Positions 40,665 to 50,760 of a DNA stretch of 64,000 bases are shown piece by piece. Both the position numbers and the translations under genes were made by a program. Origin of the DNA: Symbiodinium natans (Eukaryota > Sar > Dinophyceae > Suessiales > Symbiodiniaceae); contig CAJNDS010002777.1 of the NCBI GenBank assembly GCA_905221605.1, forward strand, positions 2,501-66,500. The letters are read 5' to 3'. Under the pieces are notes generated by a model. That model was not told the origin of the DNA. It saw nothing but the letters and a program-made list of their open reading frames with translations, and searched no databases. Position 1 is the stretch's first letter. Each line of letters begins with the position of its first letter.

Positions 40665-40845
40665 TGAACCCTGCACTGTGGATGCCACCTTACAGCAACA
40701 ATCCTTAAAAGGAGTGGATCTAAACTCCTATAAAACCTCCAAACCCGGAAATACCCTAAACCCTACAAAACCCAAGAAGCCCCATAGACTCCTTAAAACC
40801 CACAAAGATGCAAAAGAATCCTGCTGCTTTTGCGGTCTACTACCC

Positions 40846-40956
40846 AACTTCTGTACTTATCACCCACTTGCAAGCCCTTTAAGTGCCCGAATATGGTTTT
40901 AATTGGGTGATAAGTACAGTTTTTGCTTGGGTTAATAAGTACCATGAACCTCCAAG
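40846..40956. mobile_element. MITE-like element, family A copy 3, next to a splice acceptor
   Basis: It contains CTGTACTTATCACCCACTTGCAAGCCC, a centre CTTTAAGTGCCCGAATATGG, then GGGTGATAAGTACAG, and ends in the right-arm sequence AATAAGTACCATGAACCTCCAAG. The left outer arm is missing. The right end lies only 18 bp before the acceptor of exon 40975. Confidence 0.65.
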
Positions 40957-40974
40957 TCCGGCATCGCTCGGCAG

Positions 40975-41040
40975 GTGGACAAAGCGTACACCGAGGGCGG
41001 GATCCACTTGGATGCAGCCCCAAGTCTCACGGACCCGGGG
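40975..41040 (+). CDS. putative exon VDKAYTEGGIHLDAAPSLTD
   Basis: Twenty-two codons (VDKAYTEGGIHLDAAPSLTD then PG), phase 0 at both ends, between GCTCGGCAG and GTGTTT. The good splice sites and balanced composition make it one of the better unknown exons. Confidence 0.55.
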
Positions 41041-41599
41041 GTGTTTGGGGTTTAGGGTTGAGGGTTTAGGGCTTAGGGTGTAGGGTTTAGGGTGTAGGGT
41101 TTAGGGCGTAGGGTTTAGGGTGCAGAGTTGAGGGTTAGATTTTCCTAGGGTTTATGGTTTGTTGACCCTAAATTCGGGTTGGGTTATGACCACTTGGGTT
41201 GTTTCTTGTATTTAGGGTTTCAGGGCTTTTTCGGAGGTTTAGAGTTTAGGCTTCAGGGTTGAAGGTGTGCATCAGTGGGCGCGAGTGTGGAGTGCGCCTT
41301 TCTTTAGATTGTTTTGGTTAGGTTTACCCTGCCAGCCCCGCGAAAAAGGGGGAGTCTACTTACCCTCTAACAAGAGGGAGGCTTCTTATTCTTGTTATTC
41401 ACTCGCCTTGCCAACCCTGCGCAGATCTAATTCCAAGGCCCGCGTGGGCAAAACGCCAAAGGGGTAGCAGAGGCCTCGACGTTTGAGAGAGTGCTAAAAA
41501 TAGTGATGCTAACAGGAAATGGCAATACGACTAGTCATGAGTTCATGATCATACGGCTATAAAACACTCATAGTCAATACTTAACAATGAAATTATTCC

Positions 41600-41682
41600 T
41601 TGGGATGTTCCCCGGTATACTAACAGTAATAAGGGAATACGTTAATCCAGTTCAATCTGCTAGTATAAGGGGGAACATCCCA
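41600..41682. mobile_element. MITE-like inverted repeat, family C copy 1
   Basis: The ends TTGGGATGTTCCCCGGTATACT and AGTATAAGGGGGAACATCCCAA are inverted repeats, followed inward by AACAG / CTGCT. A related copy lies at 61843-61938 and a partial one at 20624-20677. Confidence 0.7.
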
Positions 41683-41999
41683 AAATTAGAACCTCATGGC
41701 TTTGAAATTCGGGGGCTCTGAGCCACTAGAGTCCCCTGCAGACGGAAGGTGCTAGTCCCCTAAGGGTTTCGGGTTTAGGGTTTAGGGTTTACTGCTTAAG
41801 GGCGTTGGAACCTACCAACCCGAAATCCCCAGATTCCAGTCTCAACCAACAAAAAGCCTAAACCTAACCCTCAACCAACAAACCCAAAAATCAACCCCAA
41901 AGCCCGAAATCCTTAGAACTCCAACCAGAAAACTCCAGCCCCAAAAGCACCAAAGCTGCCAAAGTCTCGAACCCCTAACCCCCTGTAGATCCCTTAAAC

Positions 42000-42065
42000 C
42001 CTTAAACCCTTACACCCTTAAACCCTTAAACCCTTAAACCCTTAAACCCTTAAACCCTTAAACCC
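42000..42065 (+). repeat. CCCTTAAA octamer array
   Basis: About eight copies of CCCTTAAA (AAACCCTT), a different octamer from the CCCCTAAA at 33560. A standard CCCTAAA array follows at 42107-42195. Confidence 0.85.
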
Positions 42066-42203
42066 TACAACCCCTGAAGCCCCGAAACCCGTGTTCCTCA
42101 AAAAAAAAACCCTAAACCCTAAACCCTAAACCCTAAACCCTAAACCCTAAACCCTAAACCCTAAACCCTAAACCCGAAACCCTAAACCCTAAACCCCTGG
42201 CAG

Positions 42204-42266
42204 GAGCGCCTGCGCCGGCTCATAGCCGCCGATGAGGGTGGCTTGGCGCAGAGCCACTGGTTCTAG
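42204..42266 (+). CDS. putative terminal exon ERLRRLIAADEGGLAQSHWF*
   Basis: Twenty codons and a TAG follow a CTGGCAG acceptor. It could be the last exon of a gene. Alternatively it splices at CACTG|GTTCTA just before the stop. A helix ERLRRLIAAD is apparent. Function unknown. Confidence 0.5.
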   Translation, partial: ERLRRLIAADEGGLAQSHWF

Positions 42267-42615
42267 GGCTCGTCTGGGGTGTTTCTGGCGACGGTTTAGT
42301 GTTTAGGGTTTAGGGTTTATAACGGTGTTTGTGGGGTGTTTGTAGGGTTTATATTGGGTGCTTATAGGGTGTTTGTAGCGTTCTTATAGGGTGTTCAGGG
42401 AGGTTTGGTATGAGGCTTGTATAGGGTGTTTGTAGTGGTTATAGGGAGCTTCTGGGTTTTTTTGGGTGTGTTTATGGGGTTTGAGCTGCAGAAAGCTCTG
42501 TGAAACACTCAGACTTCAAAGAGCAGAGCCCCTAAATCCACTCACCCCGATTGGGGATTTTAGCAATCTGAGGCTAGCAACGATTGTGAGGCAGATCCGA
42601 CCCCTCTCATTTTAA

Positions 42616-42740
42616 AAATGTTATTGTTATTACTATTATTATTATTATTCTTCTTCTTATTATTATTATTGTTATTCTTATTCTTATTATTATTGTTATT
42701 CTCATTATTATTATTATTGTTATTCTTATTATTATTAAGG
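42616..42740. repeat. (ATT)n / TTA-rich microsatellite
   Basis: About 120 bp of ATT, ATTCTT and GTTATT triplets. Confidence 0.9.
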
Positions 42741-42845
42741 TTCCAAGAAGGGGAGTAATAGACCAGAGGCTGGTCTCATTGTTGGACCATGGTCTGGTGT
42801 CAGCGCAGACGGCTGGAGGTTGCTCGCAAGCTGTCAGTCAGCTTT

Positions 42846-42906
42846 TAGGGTTTAGGGTTTAGGGTTTAGGGTTTAGGGTTTAGGGTTTAGGGTTTAGGGT
42901 TTAGGG
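42846..42906 (+). repeat. TTTAGGG array
   Basis: About eight units directly followed by unique sequence with coding character (42906-43090). Confidence 0.9.
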
Positions 42907-43090
42907 TGCACAGGGGCCAAGTGATCCAGCACATGTCAGTTTTTCGAGAGCGCGCCGCCAACGAAGACGGTCTACCTTGGAACAAAGCTGGGCACTTTCA
43001 GGCAGCAGTCAAAACCACACAGTTGTGTAGGTGGAGGCTGCTTGCACGACACTTGCGGGAGAAGGAGAATGCGACCATGCATGCGTCTGG
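42906..43090 (+). CDS. unrecognised coding-like island (possible element remnant)
   Basis: An open frame reads HRGQVIQHMSVFRERAANED, GLPWNKAGHFQAAVKTTQLC and RWRLLARHLREKENATMHAS before degenerating into GTAGGG-type repeats. Composition is protein-like (Arg, Gln, Trp, no repeat units). There are no convincing splice sites, so this may be a decayed gene or mobile-element fragment. Family not recognised. Confidence 0.3.
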
Positions 43091-43758
43091 TGGTAGTGGG
43101 CGCAGTTCCTACTGGTCTTGCTTTGCTTACTGCTACGTTTCTTCGTTGTATAGGGTGCTGCTAGGGCGTTGTATAGGGTGTTTATGGCAGGTGTATATAG
43201 GGCTTACATAGGGTGCTTATCGGGTTGGAGAGGGTTTATAGGCTCTATTCAGTTTATAGGGTTTGTAGGCTAGGGTGTGCAGGGCTTTTAGGTTGAGAGG
43301 GTTAGTAGGATTTGTATTGGGGTTGTTTCAGTGCTTCGGCCGTGAGTGTCGAGGCTTTAGAGCTTACAGGGTTTAGCACCGAGGGGTTTAGGGTTTCGGG
43401 GTTTGGGCTTCGAGGCTTGGGGCTTTGGGGCGTTGTTTAGTTTAGTGGTTTCTAAGCTTTTTTGGGGGGTTTTAGCGCGTCTTGGGGGTTGTTTAGTTGT
43501 GTGGGATTGTTTTGGGGTTCTCGGGCTTAGCAGAGTTGAAGTGCATCGTGGGCCTAGTAGAATTGAAATGCATCGTTTGTACCAATCAGGGCTTAGGGTC
43601 TATTTTCAAGTGATGTCAGCACTTTTAGTCTGAATCTAGCGGAGGCTTCCTCTCTGTCAGGGTTCGGAAGTTGGCGCGGAATTGCTTAGGGTTTAGGGTT
43701 CAGGGTTCAGGATTTAGGAAGAAAGGGTTTAGGGTCTGGGGGGCTTGGCGCTTCCCAG

Positions 43759-43803
43759 GAAGCGAGAACTTCGTATGGGCCGCTGGGCAGCAGCGCACGC
43801 AAG
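43759..43803 (+). CDS. putative exon EARTSYGPLGSSARK
   Basis: Fifteen codons from CTTCCCAG to AAG|GAAGCA (GA donor), phase 0. Function unknown. Confidence 0.45.
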
Positions 43804-44339
43804 GAAGCATTGTGCTTTAACGCCTAGCTACTGTACGGAATTCGTCCGCTAACTTTTCAAGCCGCAACTCCCTAAGCTCCCTAAGCCCTCAAAGCCATAT
43901 ACCCAATTCCAAATCCTGCAGCACTGACGATGAGGTTTTTGGGCGTGAAGGGCTGTAGCTTCAGGTCCTCGGCCCCCGAAATGCCTTGGGTTTAGGGTTT
44001 AGGGTTTAGGGTTTAGGGTTTCGGGTTTAGGGTTTAGGGCTTAGGGTCTAGGGTTTAAGGTTTAGGGTTCAGGGCCTGTTTAGGGTTTAGGGTCAGCCTC
44101 ACACGAGTCTATCTGGGATTCTCTATCTGGGGTTCTTTCGACCAGAAGGCTCTATGTACTGGCGACAGGCGGGTTTGGGGCTCGAGGGTTAGCTGGGCAT
44201 CAGGGAGCACATGGTTTGATTTCACCTCATGAACATTAGCACTTCGGTTTAGATTTCAGGCTCATGGTTCAGGGTTCGGGTTTATAGGGTTCAGGGCTAG
44301 GGTGCAGGGTTTTAGGGTTCAGAATTGGGGTCCCGGGTT

Positions 44340-44465
44340 TCAGGGTTCAGGCCTATGGTTCAGGGTTTGGGGTTCAGGGTTTAGGGTTCAGGGGTTTAGG
44401 GTTCAGGGTTTTAGGGTTTAGGGTTCAGGGTTTAGGGTTTTAGGGTTCAGGGTTTTAGGGTTCGC
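44340..44465 (+). repeat. TTCAGGG/TTTTAGGG mixed array
   Basis: Alternating TTTAGGG, TTCAGGG and TTTTAGGG units, about 16 in all. At 44698-44760 a stretch (ACTCGTGTGAGGCTGACCCTAAACC) is the inverted copy of 44090-44110 (TCAGCCTCACACGAGT). Confidence 0.75.
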
Positions 44466-44851
44466 GAATTTCCGCCGATCGACTGTGTGGTCGCGTGAGT
44501 GAGGGCACCATGCTCAAGTTTCGCAAGCCCTGATTCGTGGACTGGGTTCTTTCCAAATTCATCCCGACCTTCCATGCAGCACCCTAAGCCCTAAACTTTA
44601 AACCCTAAACCGTAAACCCTAAACCCCAAGCCCTAAACCCTAAACCCTAAACCCCAAAGCCCCAATTGCGACACAGCCCTGTAGGTACGCAGATAGAGAA
44701 TCCCAGATAGACTCGTGTGAGGCTGACCCTAAACCCTAAACAGGCCCTGAACCCTAAACCTTAAACCCTAAACCCTGAGCCCTAAACCCTAAACCCTAAA
44801 CCCTAAACCCTAAACCCTAAACCCTAAACCCTAAACCCTAAAACCCTAAAG

Positions 44852-44944
44852 GTTGTGGTGGAGTCGTGCACGGATTGCGCCCAACACGGGCCGTCCGTTC
44901 GCCACGACGAGACCAACTACTTTGGCCGCTTCCAGAAGCTCAAG
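44852..44944 (+). CDS. Rdx-like redox gene, CTDC exon
   Basis: Thirty-one codons: VVVESCTDCAQHGPSVRHDE then TNYFGRFQKLK. The acceptor CCCTAAAG is itself a mutated telomere-like unit, and the donor is AAG|GATCCT (GA). A hydrophobic strand running into C-x-x-C, then an aromatic/Lys helix, matches the start of the Rdx family (SelW/SelT/SelH type thioredoxin-like redox proteins). Joining in phase 0 to 46889 continues the helix as QKLK-DRILDRFP, typical of that fold. The family is inferred from this pattern; no Sec codon was seen at the motif. Confidence 0.6.
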
Positions 44945-45299
44945 GATCCTGTTTAGGGTTTAGGGTTTAGGGTTTAGGGTTTAGGGTTAGGGTTTAGGGT
45001 TTTGCGCTTTAGGGTTTAGGGTTTTTGGGCTTAGGGCTTAGGGCTCAGGGCTTGCGGTTTAGGAAGCATTTTTTGAAGTTCACGCTCTCACCGGTATGGG
45101 GTTTAGGAATTCTCTGGACCTTCGGAGGCCAAGCTGGATTTTTGGCAGCCTTGATTCCTGCTCCCTCTTCTCCCCCCAAAAGGAAACCTCACCTGAAGCC
45201 AAAACAAGCCCAAGCACCCAAATCGCGCTAAGCCCAACGCTCCAAGCACCAAAAAACCCAAAACACGAAACCACAGAACAATCCGACATCCTAAGCCCT

Positions 45300-45667
45300 A
45301 AACCCCAAACTCTAACGCCTTAGGTGGTAGCATTGCCGTGGCCGGATTGTTGTGTGCCGGCTAGGCACCTCCGAACATGAACAGGATGTTCCCTTCTGCT
45401 GCACTTCCGAATGCCAACGCTGAGGGTGATAGTCCTGCCCTGATTGCATGGGCACTGTTCGGAACGCGAGGTTTCAACGCCCCCACAACCTGCAGGAGGA
45501 GCACTAGCCGCAGGTTGGCAGCAGGACGCGGCCAATGGCTATGGAGCTGCAGCCCCGGCGAGCCCTTTCGCAGCTGGCGTAGCCCTGGTGATCTCAGATC
45601 CTGGTCAGAGGCTCAGCGATACTGACATCAGGATCCTGATGCTGATTTTGAACGGACACTGGGTGGC
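45300..45667 (+). other. unique sequence upstream of the LINE fragment
   Basis: Possibly the more decayed 5' part of the same LINE insertion. Several short overlapping frames are open, none with a recognisable RT motif. Confidence 0.3.
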
Positions 45668-46231
45668 TTGCGGCCCAACAACAGCCGGACTGCAGCCGGG
45701 AGGAGCTTGAATCTCGCAATGCAAGAGATGTGGCGCTGCAGCTATATTGTGATCATGAACCGGGCAGTTACCGATGGTCTGACACCTCGCGGAAGATGGC
45801 CAACTGCCTCAGAACTGGAATATTTGCAACATTCATTCTGTCGGGCTACTCCTCCCAGCTATACAGACGGCGCCGCAGTAAAGATTGTACCCCAAAGTAA
45901 GTATTTGGGCAGTATTTCCCCTAAGCGCTTCAAAATCAGAGTCTTCTTCTCGAATGTAGCATCGGTACTTGCGTATGGACTCCCCACCTTAGCCCTTGAG
46001 AATAAGCACCTGCAGAATCTAGATTCTTGGTTCTTCCGATATCTTAGACGAGTACTGGGGGTCAAAGCATCTTACTGCTCCCGAATGACTAACCAACCAG
46101 TTTGGTACAAAGCCAATAGACCACTCCTCCCCTCCCAGCTAATTATCTCCCAACAACTTGCCCAGCTCATTTCTTCGATTAACGCACCCCACAATGACCC
46201 GATACACCATGTAGTCTTTTCCGCGGGATGA
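45668..46231 (+). mobile_element. LINE reverse-transcriptase C-terminal fragment inside an intron
   Basis: The frame carries the signature of the RT thumb region of dinoflagellate non-LTR elements: QSKYLGSISP, SNVASVLAYGLPTLALENKH, LDSWFFRYLRRVLGVKASYC and VWYKANRPLLPSQLII. The stretch normally found between KYLG and the ASVLxYG helix is missing, so the copy is internally deleted. The frame is open to TGA 46229-46231. No catalytic YxDD. It lies between Rdx-like exons 44852 and 46889, in the same sense as the gene. Confidence 0.75.
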
Positions 46232-46732
46232 TAGGGTAGGCGTACAGAAAGAACTCAAAGCGCGGACTCCCCTCCCACACAGGCTGGGCCTGGTTTCCTC
46301 TTTAAGGCAATGGAATTCTTCACCAAGGGTGTCGCCCAACAGCCGGGTTACTCCTCCCTTCTACGTCAGGGTTTCTTAGGCCTTAAACAATACATAATAC
46401 ATACGTAAACGCCCTGAGTATGCTGCACGACTGGTGGCGGTGCCAACGGGCTTTGCATCACATTTCGCGATTTTCCAAAAGAGTATCGGCAGCGCATGGC
46501 AGACCCAATTAAAAAACCCTGAGCCCTAAACCCTGACCGCAACAAGCCCGAGCCCTAAGCCACAAAAAGCCCTCAAGCATGAGCCGCCAACAACAAACCC
46601 CAAACCCAAGCCCTTTGAGCTCGCAGGCCTTCTCAACCCTAAACCCGAATCCGCAGTAGGGCCCATTGAAACGGCAACAAAACCCTGAACCCGAACCCTG
46701 AACCCTACAGCCTACACCCTAAACCCTAAACA

Positions 46733-46868
46733 CCCTAAACACCCTAAACACCCTAAACACCCTAAACACCCTAAACACCCTAAACACCCTAAACACCCTA
46801 AACACCCTAAACACCCTAAACACCCTAAACACCCTAAACACCCTAAACACCCTAAACACCCTAAACCC
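46733..46868 (+). repeat. CCCTAAACA nonamer array, about 14 copies
   Basis: Almost perfect nine-base units made from CCCTAAA plus CA. The array ends 20 bp before the acceptor of exon 46889. The FRVFRVFRV open frame on the - strand is repeat read-through. Confidence 0.95.
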
Positions 46869-46888
46869 GAAACCCCCAACGCCTGCAG

Positions 46889-46949
46889 GACCGGATATTG
46901 GACCGCTTCCCCACGGGCATCGGCGTCGCCTTGCTGGTCGAGCCAAAGG
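46889..46949 (+). CDS. Rdx-like redox gene, helix/strand exon DRILDRFP
   Basis: After GCCTGCAG it reads DRILDRFPTGIGVALLVEPK plus one base. Helix, FP, then a hydrophobic strand (GVALLVEP) follow the CxxC exon in the order expected for an Rdx domain. The likely donor is G|GTCGGC (phase 1), matching the two-base start of 47819 to give EPK-G-EAK. A longer reading (KGRRRYIITN) is open to a stop further on. Confidence 0.6.
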
Positions 46950-47335
46950 GTCGGCGGCGTTACATAATCACCAACAAACCTAAGGGTTTAGGGTTGAAGG
47001 TTAAGGGTTAAGGATTAAGGGTTTCGGGTTTCGGGTTTAGGGTTTCGGGTTTAGGGTTTCGGGTTTAGGGTTCCGGGTTTGGGGTTTAGGAGTTAGGACC
47101 GACGAAGCTAAATACAGAGGCCAAGATCGCAAGCAGGATTATCTAGGACCCGGAGTAGGCCCTTGGCTCCCTTTCCATTTTTTTTCTTGGGGGTGAGGGG
47201 GGAGGGGGGGTGTTAAGTTCCCTTATGAATCCCTTCAAGCCAAAACGGATACCCTTTTTTGTTGCGAAGTTTCTCGTGGGCGTAGTTTATGTATATATGT
47301 GTATAACGTAAACACAACTTAAGCTTTGGGATTTA

Positions 47336-47388
47336 TTGGTAGTCTCATGATGATGATCATCATCACCATCATCACCATCACCATCATC

Positions 47389-47420
<32 letters not shown>

Positions 47421-47432
47421 CATCATCACTAT
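47336..47432. repeat. (ATC/ATG)n trinucleotide repeat
   Basis: About 90 bp of CAT/CAC triplets. The poly-Asp and poly-Ile open frames are artefacts. Confidence 0.9.
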
Positions 47433-47818
47433 TGTTGGAGCGTTTCCCGGGGTTTGGAGTTCGAAACTGGCGACTTGCCAGGGTGCGTCTATTGTCGAAG
47501 CATGGTTGTGGCATTGTTTGGGCTTAGGGTTTCGGGTTTGGGGTTTGGGGTTTAGGGTTTAGGGTTTAGGGCTTAGGGTTTAGGGTTTAGGGTTCAGGGT
47601 TTAGGGTTTAGGGGATGGTCTAGTAGGTTTGAGCAGGATGCATGGAAGCCTTAGCCAAGCAACAACCTAAAACCTAAGCCCCTAAAACCCCCAAACACCC
47701 TAAACCTTAGCACCCTAAACTTCAAACCTTGAACCCCCGACCCACCTCAACTCTAAACCCTAAAACTCTCAACCCTCACCCCAAAACTTCGAGTGGGTTC
47801 CAGCCGTATCTTTGGCAG

Positions 47819-47838
47819 GTGAGGCCAAAACGGACGAG
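47819..47838 (+). CDS. Rdx-like redox gene, short acidic exon EAKTDE
   Basis: It begins with two bases that complete the preceding codon, then EAKTDE, ending GAG|GAGCGC (GA donor, phase 0), or continues ERQW to A|GTAGGG. The shorter form keeps phase with 48212. At about 20 bp it would be the smallest exon here. Confidence 0.4.
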
Positions 47839-48211
47839 GAGCGCCAGTGGAGTAGGGTGTTGGGGTAGGCTTTAGGCTTTAGGCTTTAGGCTTTGGGGTT
47901 TAGGGCAACAGGATATTTAGGGGTATCCAGTCGGCACCACGACGTTCTGAACGGACATGGGGGGCTCAGAAACGTGTTTTTTCCTACGCCCGAAGCCCAA
48001 GCACCCCAACACAGAAGAAACGTCGAACTCCTGGGGTCCATTTGGTTTTATTTTGGGTCGGGTTTAGGGTAGGGTCTAGGGTTTAGGGTTGAGGGTTTAG
48101 GGTTTAGGGTTTAGGGTTTAGGGTTTAGGGCCTAGGGTTTAGGGTTTAGGGTTTAGGGTTGAGGGTTTAGGGTTTAGGGTTGAGGGTTCTTCAACCTCCA
48201 AAAAGTCCCAG

Positions 48212-48260
48212 GAGCCCAAGAAGTCCGAGCGCGGCGCAGATCGACTGGAGCCGACCCGCA
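48212..48260 (+). CDS. Rdx-like redox gene, charged loop exon
   Basis: After GTCCCAG it reads EPKKSERGADRLEPTR plus A, ending A|GTGCCT (GT donor, phase 1). Joined to 48815 it gives EPTR-R-IGSFEVYM. The charged insert precedes the conserved xxGxFEV strand of Rdx proteins. Confidence 0.5.
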
Positions 48261-48289
48261 GTGCCTCGGCTTTTTTTCCTGTTGGTTAT

Positions 48290-48480
48290 CCCTTCGAGGG
48301 TATATATAAGGGCCCTATAGATTCCCGTAAAGGGTAGCTATAGGGTCCTATATAATCCCTTAAAGGCTATATAGGGTACCTATATATTCCCTTAAGGGTA
48401 TATATAGGTACCCTATATATTTCCTTAAAGGTATATATAGGGCTTTGTATAATCCCTTAAGGGTTTTAATAGGGCCCTAA
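48290..48480. repeat. AT-rich palindromic tandem repeat (CCCTTAAGGGTATATATAGG)
   Basis: Five or six imperfect copies of a roughly 32-38 bp unit. Each contains an internal palindrome CCCTTAAGGG or CCTTAAAGG and TATATATA. Both arms can base-pair. Confidence 0.75.
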
Positions 48481-48679
48481 TTCGCTCGTTCTCTGCTAAC
48501 CAACAGTAGGCTTTGGGGGCGGCTTTGAGGGGGGCGGCGTGTTCTTTTCAGGGGTTTAAGGTTGGGGTTAGGGTTTCGGTTTAGGGAAAGGGTTTGGGCG
48601 CTGGGTGCAGAGGTTCCGGTTTAGGGGTTGCAGGGGTTCCAGGCTTATTGCATTGGGGGGTTTGGGGCCCGAAGCCCCA

Positions 48680-48800
48680 AGCCCGGCGCCCTAAGCCCTA
48701 AGCCCGAAGCCCTAAGCCCTAAGCCCTAAGCCCTAAGCCCAAAGCCCTAAGCCCTAAGCCCTAAGCCCTAAGCCCCAAGCCCAAAGCCCTAAGCCCTGAA
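48680..48800 (+). repeat. CCCTAAG array
   Basis: About 14 CCCTAAG units with CCCGAAG and CCCAAAG variants, just before exon 48815. Confidence 0.9.
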
Positions 48801-48814
48801 TCCTGTGCGCGCAG

Positions 48815-48849
48815 GAATTGGCTCCTTTGAGGTGTACATGTGCTGCGAG
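48815..48849 (+). CDS. Rdx-like redox gene, GSFEV strand exon
   Basis: After GCGCGCAG and two bases it reads IGSFEVYMCCE, ending GAG|GTGCGG (GT donor, phase 0); the frame stays open as VRCFRAYL to a stop if unspliced. G-S/A-F-E-V is the characteristic last strand of Rdx (SelW-like) proteins. With the upstream exons this is the best evidence for that family. Confidence 0.6.
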
Positions 48850-49559
48850 GTGCGGTGCTTCAGGGCTTACTTGTAAGAACTGTTTTAGGGTTTAGGGTTT
48901 AGGGTTTAGGGTTTGATGCTTTGCCTGCTGCCGATTTCGAGTCTGAGGGAAGGGAGTCGACGTGTTGGATTTCTAAGCTGTGCTTGAGGTTTAGGGTTTA
49001 GGGTTTAGGGTTTAGGGTTTAGGGTTTAGGGCTAGAGACTAGCACCTCAAGAACCCCAAGCTCTCATAGCAGCCCTCGGTGGCTTGGGCCATGGGGTTTG
49101 GGGTTTCGGGTCTAGGGTTTAGGGCTACAACATGTAGGCTTTGGGGTTCTGAAGCGCGACAGTTCGCAACACTCGATTATCTTCGTTGCTGACAGGCAAC
49201 CTTTCCCCTTTTGGGTTGAGGGTTTCTAGGGTTTAGGGTTTAGGGTTTATAGGGGTTCGGGTTTAGGGTGTAGGGCTTTTGGGTGTAGGATTTTTGGGGT
49301 TTAAGGTTTTTAGGGTTTAGGGGCTAGGGTGTAGGGTTTACGGTTGAGCCCTTTTGGGTGCCATTGTGAAGCATTACCCTCCCTGGGTTCACCCTTTCAA
49401 ACCCTCTGTAACACACTTCTAACTATAATGCTGTTAATTCAAAAGAAGGAAAATTCAAAGTATGGGCCACTGGCATCCTGCAATGCGGAATGCCATCACT
49501 GCGCGTCCGCCTGCCAAACCCTAAAGCCCCGGGCCCTAAGCCCCAAGCCCTAACCCCTA

Positions 49560-49980
49560 ACCTCAGCCTCTTTAAACCTCTTCCTTTCATGAACAGACAC
49601 AGGTCGCCACCGGTTGCAATCTGCATACTTGCTTAATGTTGTCGTGGATGAGAACGTCACCCCCGCCAAAGCCACGCCGACGTCAACGCACCTGCATACT
49701 TCCAAGAAAGAAGCACTGTGAGCCATTTGCATACAAAGGACATCCGCAGTCAGCTGGAGAGGCCCGCAGGGTCAACAGATGAAGGCGACCATGCCCCTTC
49801 AGTTGGCTCGCTCGATCACAGAAGCTGCCCTGTCTCCGCACGATTTTGCAGCGTGCGCCGCTCAGATGACTGCAGACCACAGGACAAGCGCAGCAGGTAA
49901 AAGCGACAAGGAGCAAATTCACAGCCTCAGCATCTGTCTTTCTCTCAGGGAGGCAGAGTCGGAAACTTACGACTTGTGAG
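49560..49980 (+). other. unique island with coding-like frame, unrecognised
   Basis: One frame (from about 49779) reads MKATMPLQLARSITEAALSP then HDFAACAAQMTADHRTSAAG, followed by a GTAAAAG donor-like site, and a TTTCTCTCAG acceptor-like site near 49946. It may be an exon or a decayed gene. The overlapping frames on both strands prevent a firm call. Confidence 0.3.
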
Positions 49981-50214
49981 TCCAGCCTTAAACCCTAAAC
50001 CCCAAACCCGAAACCCTAAACCCTAAACCCCAAACCCTTGTTTTTTTTTCTTCGGTGGCAGGTCTTCGGTTTTTCTCAAGGCGCGCAAATTCCCTGTCAG
50101 GGGTCAACCCCTTCTCCGCCCGGGATCCTTCAGGGAGCCTGAATCTCCATTAGGGTTTAGGGTTTCCGGTTTAGGATTTAGGGTTTGGGGTTTAGGGTTT
50201 AGGGTATACCCCAA

Positions 50215-50760
50215 CAAGAAAGAAAGGTCGTCCGCCCTAGGCCCGAACCCTAAGCCCTCAATTCCTAAACCCGAAACCCTATAACCCTCAATTCCTAAAC
50301 CCTAAACCCTCAAGTCCTCAAGTCCTAAACCCTAAACCCTCGAGTCCCAAGCCCAAAACCCTCAATGCTTAAGCCCTAACCCTACACCCTCAATTCCTCA
50401 ACCCTAAACCCTGAATTCCTAAACCCTTAACCCTGAATCTCTAAGCCCTCAACCCTACACCCTGAATTCCTAAACCCTAAACCCTCAATTCCTCAACCCT
50501 AAACCCTGAATTCCTAAACCCTAAAGCCAAACCCTAAACCCTGAATTCCTAAACCCTAAACCCTAAACCCCAAGTCCTAAACCCTGAATCCCTAACCCTT
50601 AAACCTCAAACCCTACACCCTGACTCCCAAAGCCCTAAACCCTGATTTCGTAACCCCTAAACCCTAAGCCCTGAATTCCAAAGCCCTAAACCTGAAGCCC
50701 TGAATTCCAAAACCCTAAGCCCTGAATCCCTAACCCCTGAATCCCTAAACCCTAAACCCT
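50215..50760 (+). repeat. degenerate CCCTAAA/CCCTGAATT-type array
   Basis: Over 500 bp of repeats in which CCCTGAATTCCTAAA and CCCTCAATTCCTAAA composite units (about 15-22 bp) alternate with CCCTAAA, merging into a perfect CCCTAAA array. Confidence 0.85.

Noticed and set aside
45080-45323. Short open frames on both strands between repeats and the LINE
   Set aside because: Mutual shadows with no recognisable motif; frame not decidable.
46719-46946. FRVFRVFRV protein on the - strand
   Set aside because: Read-through of the CCCTAAACA array, overlapping a + strand exon.
47287-47562. Poly-Asp / poly-Ile open frames
   Set aside because: ATC/ATG trinucleotide repeat in both strands.
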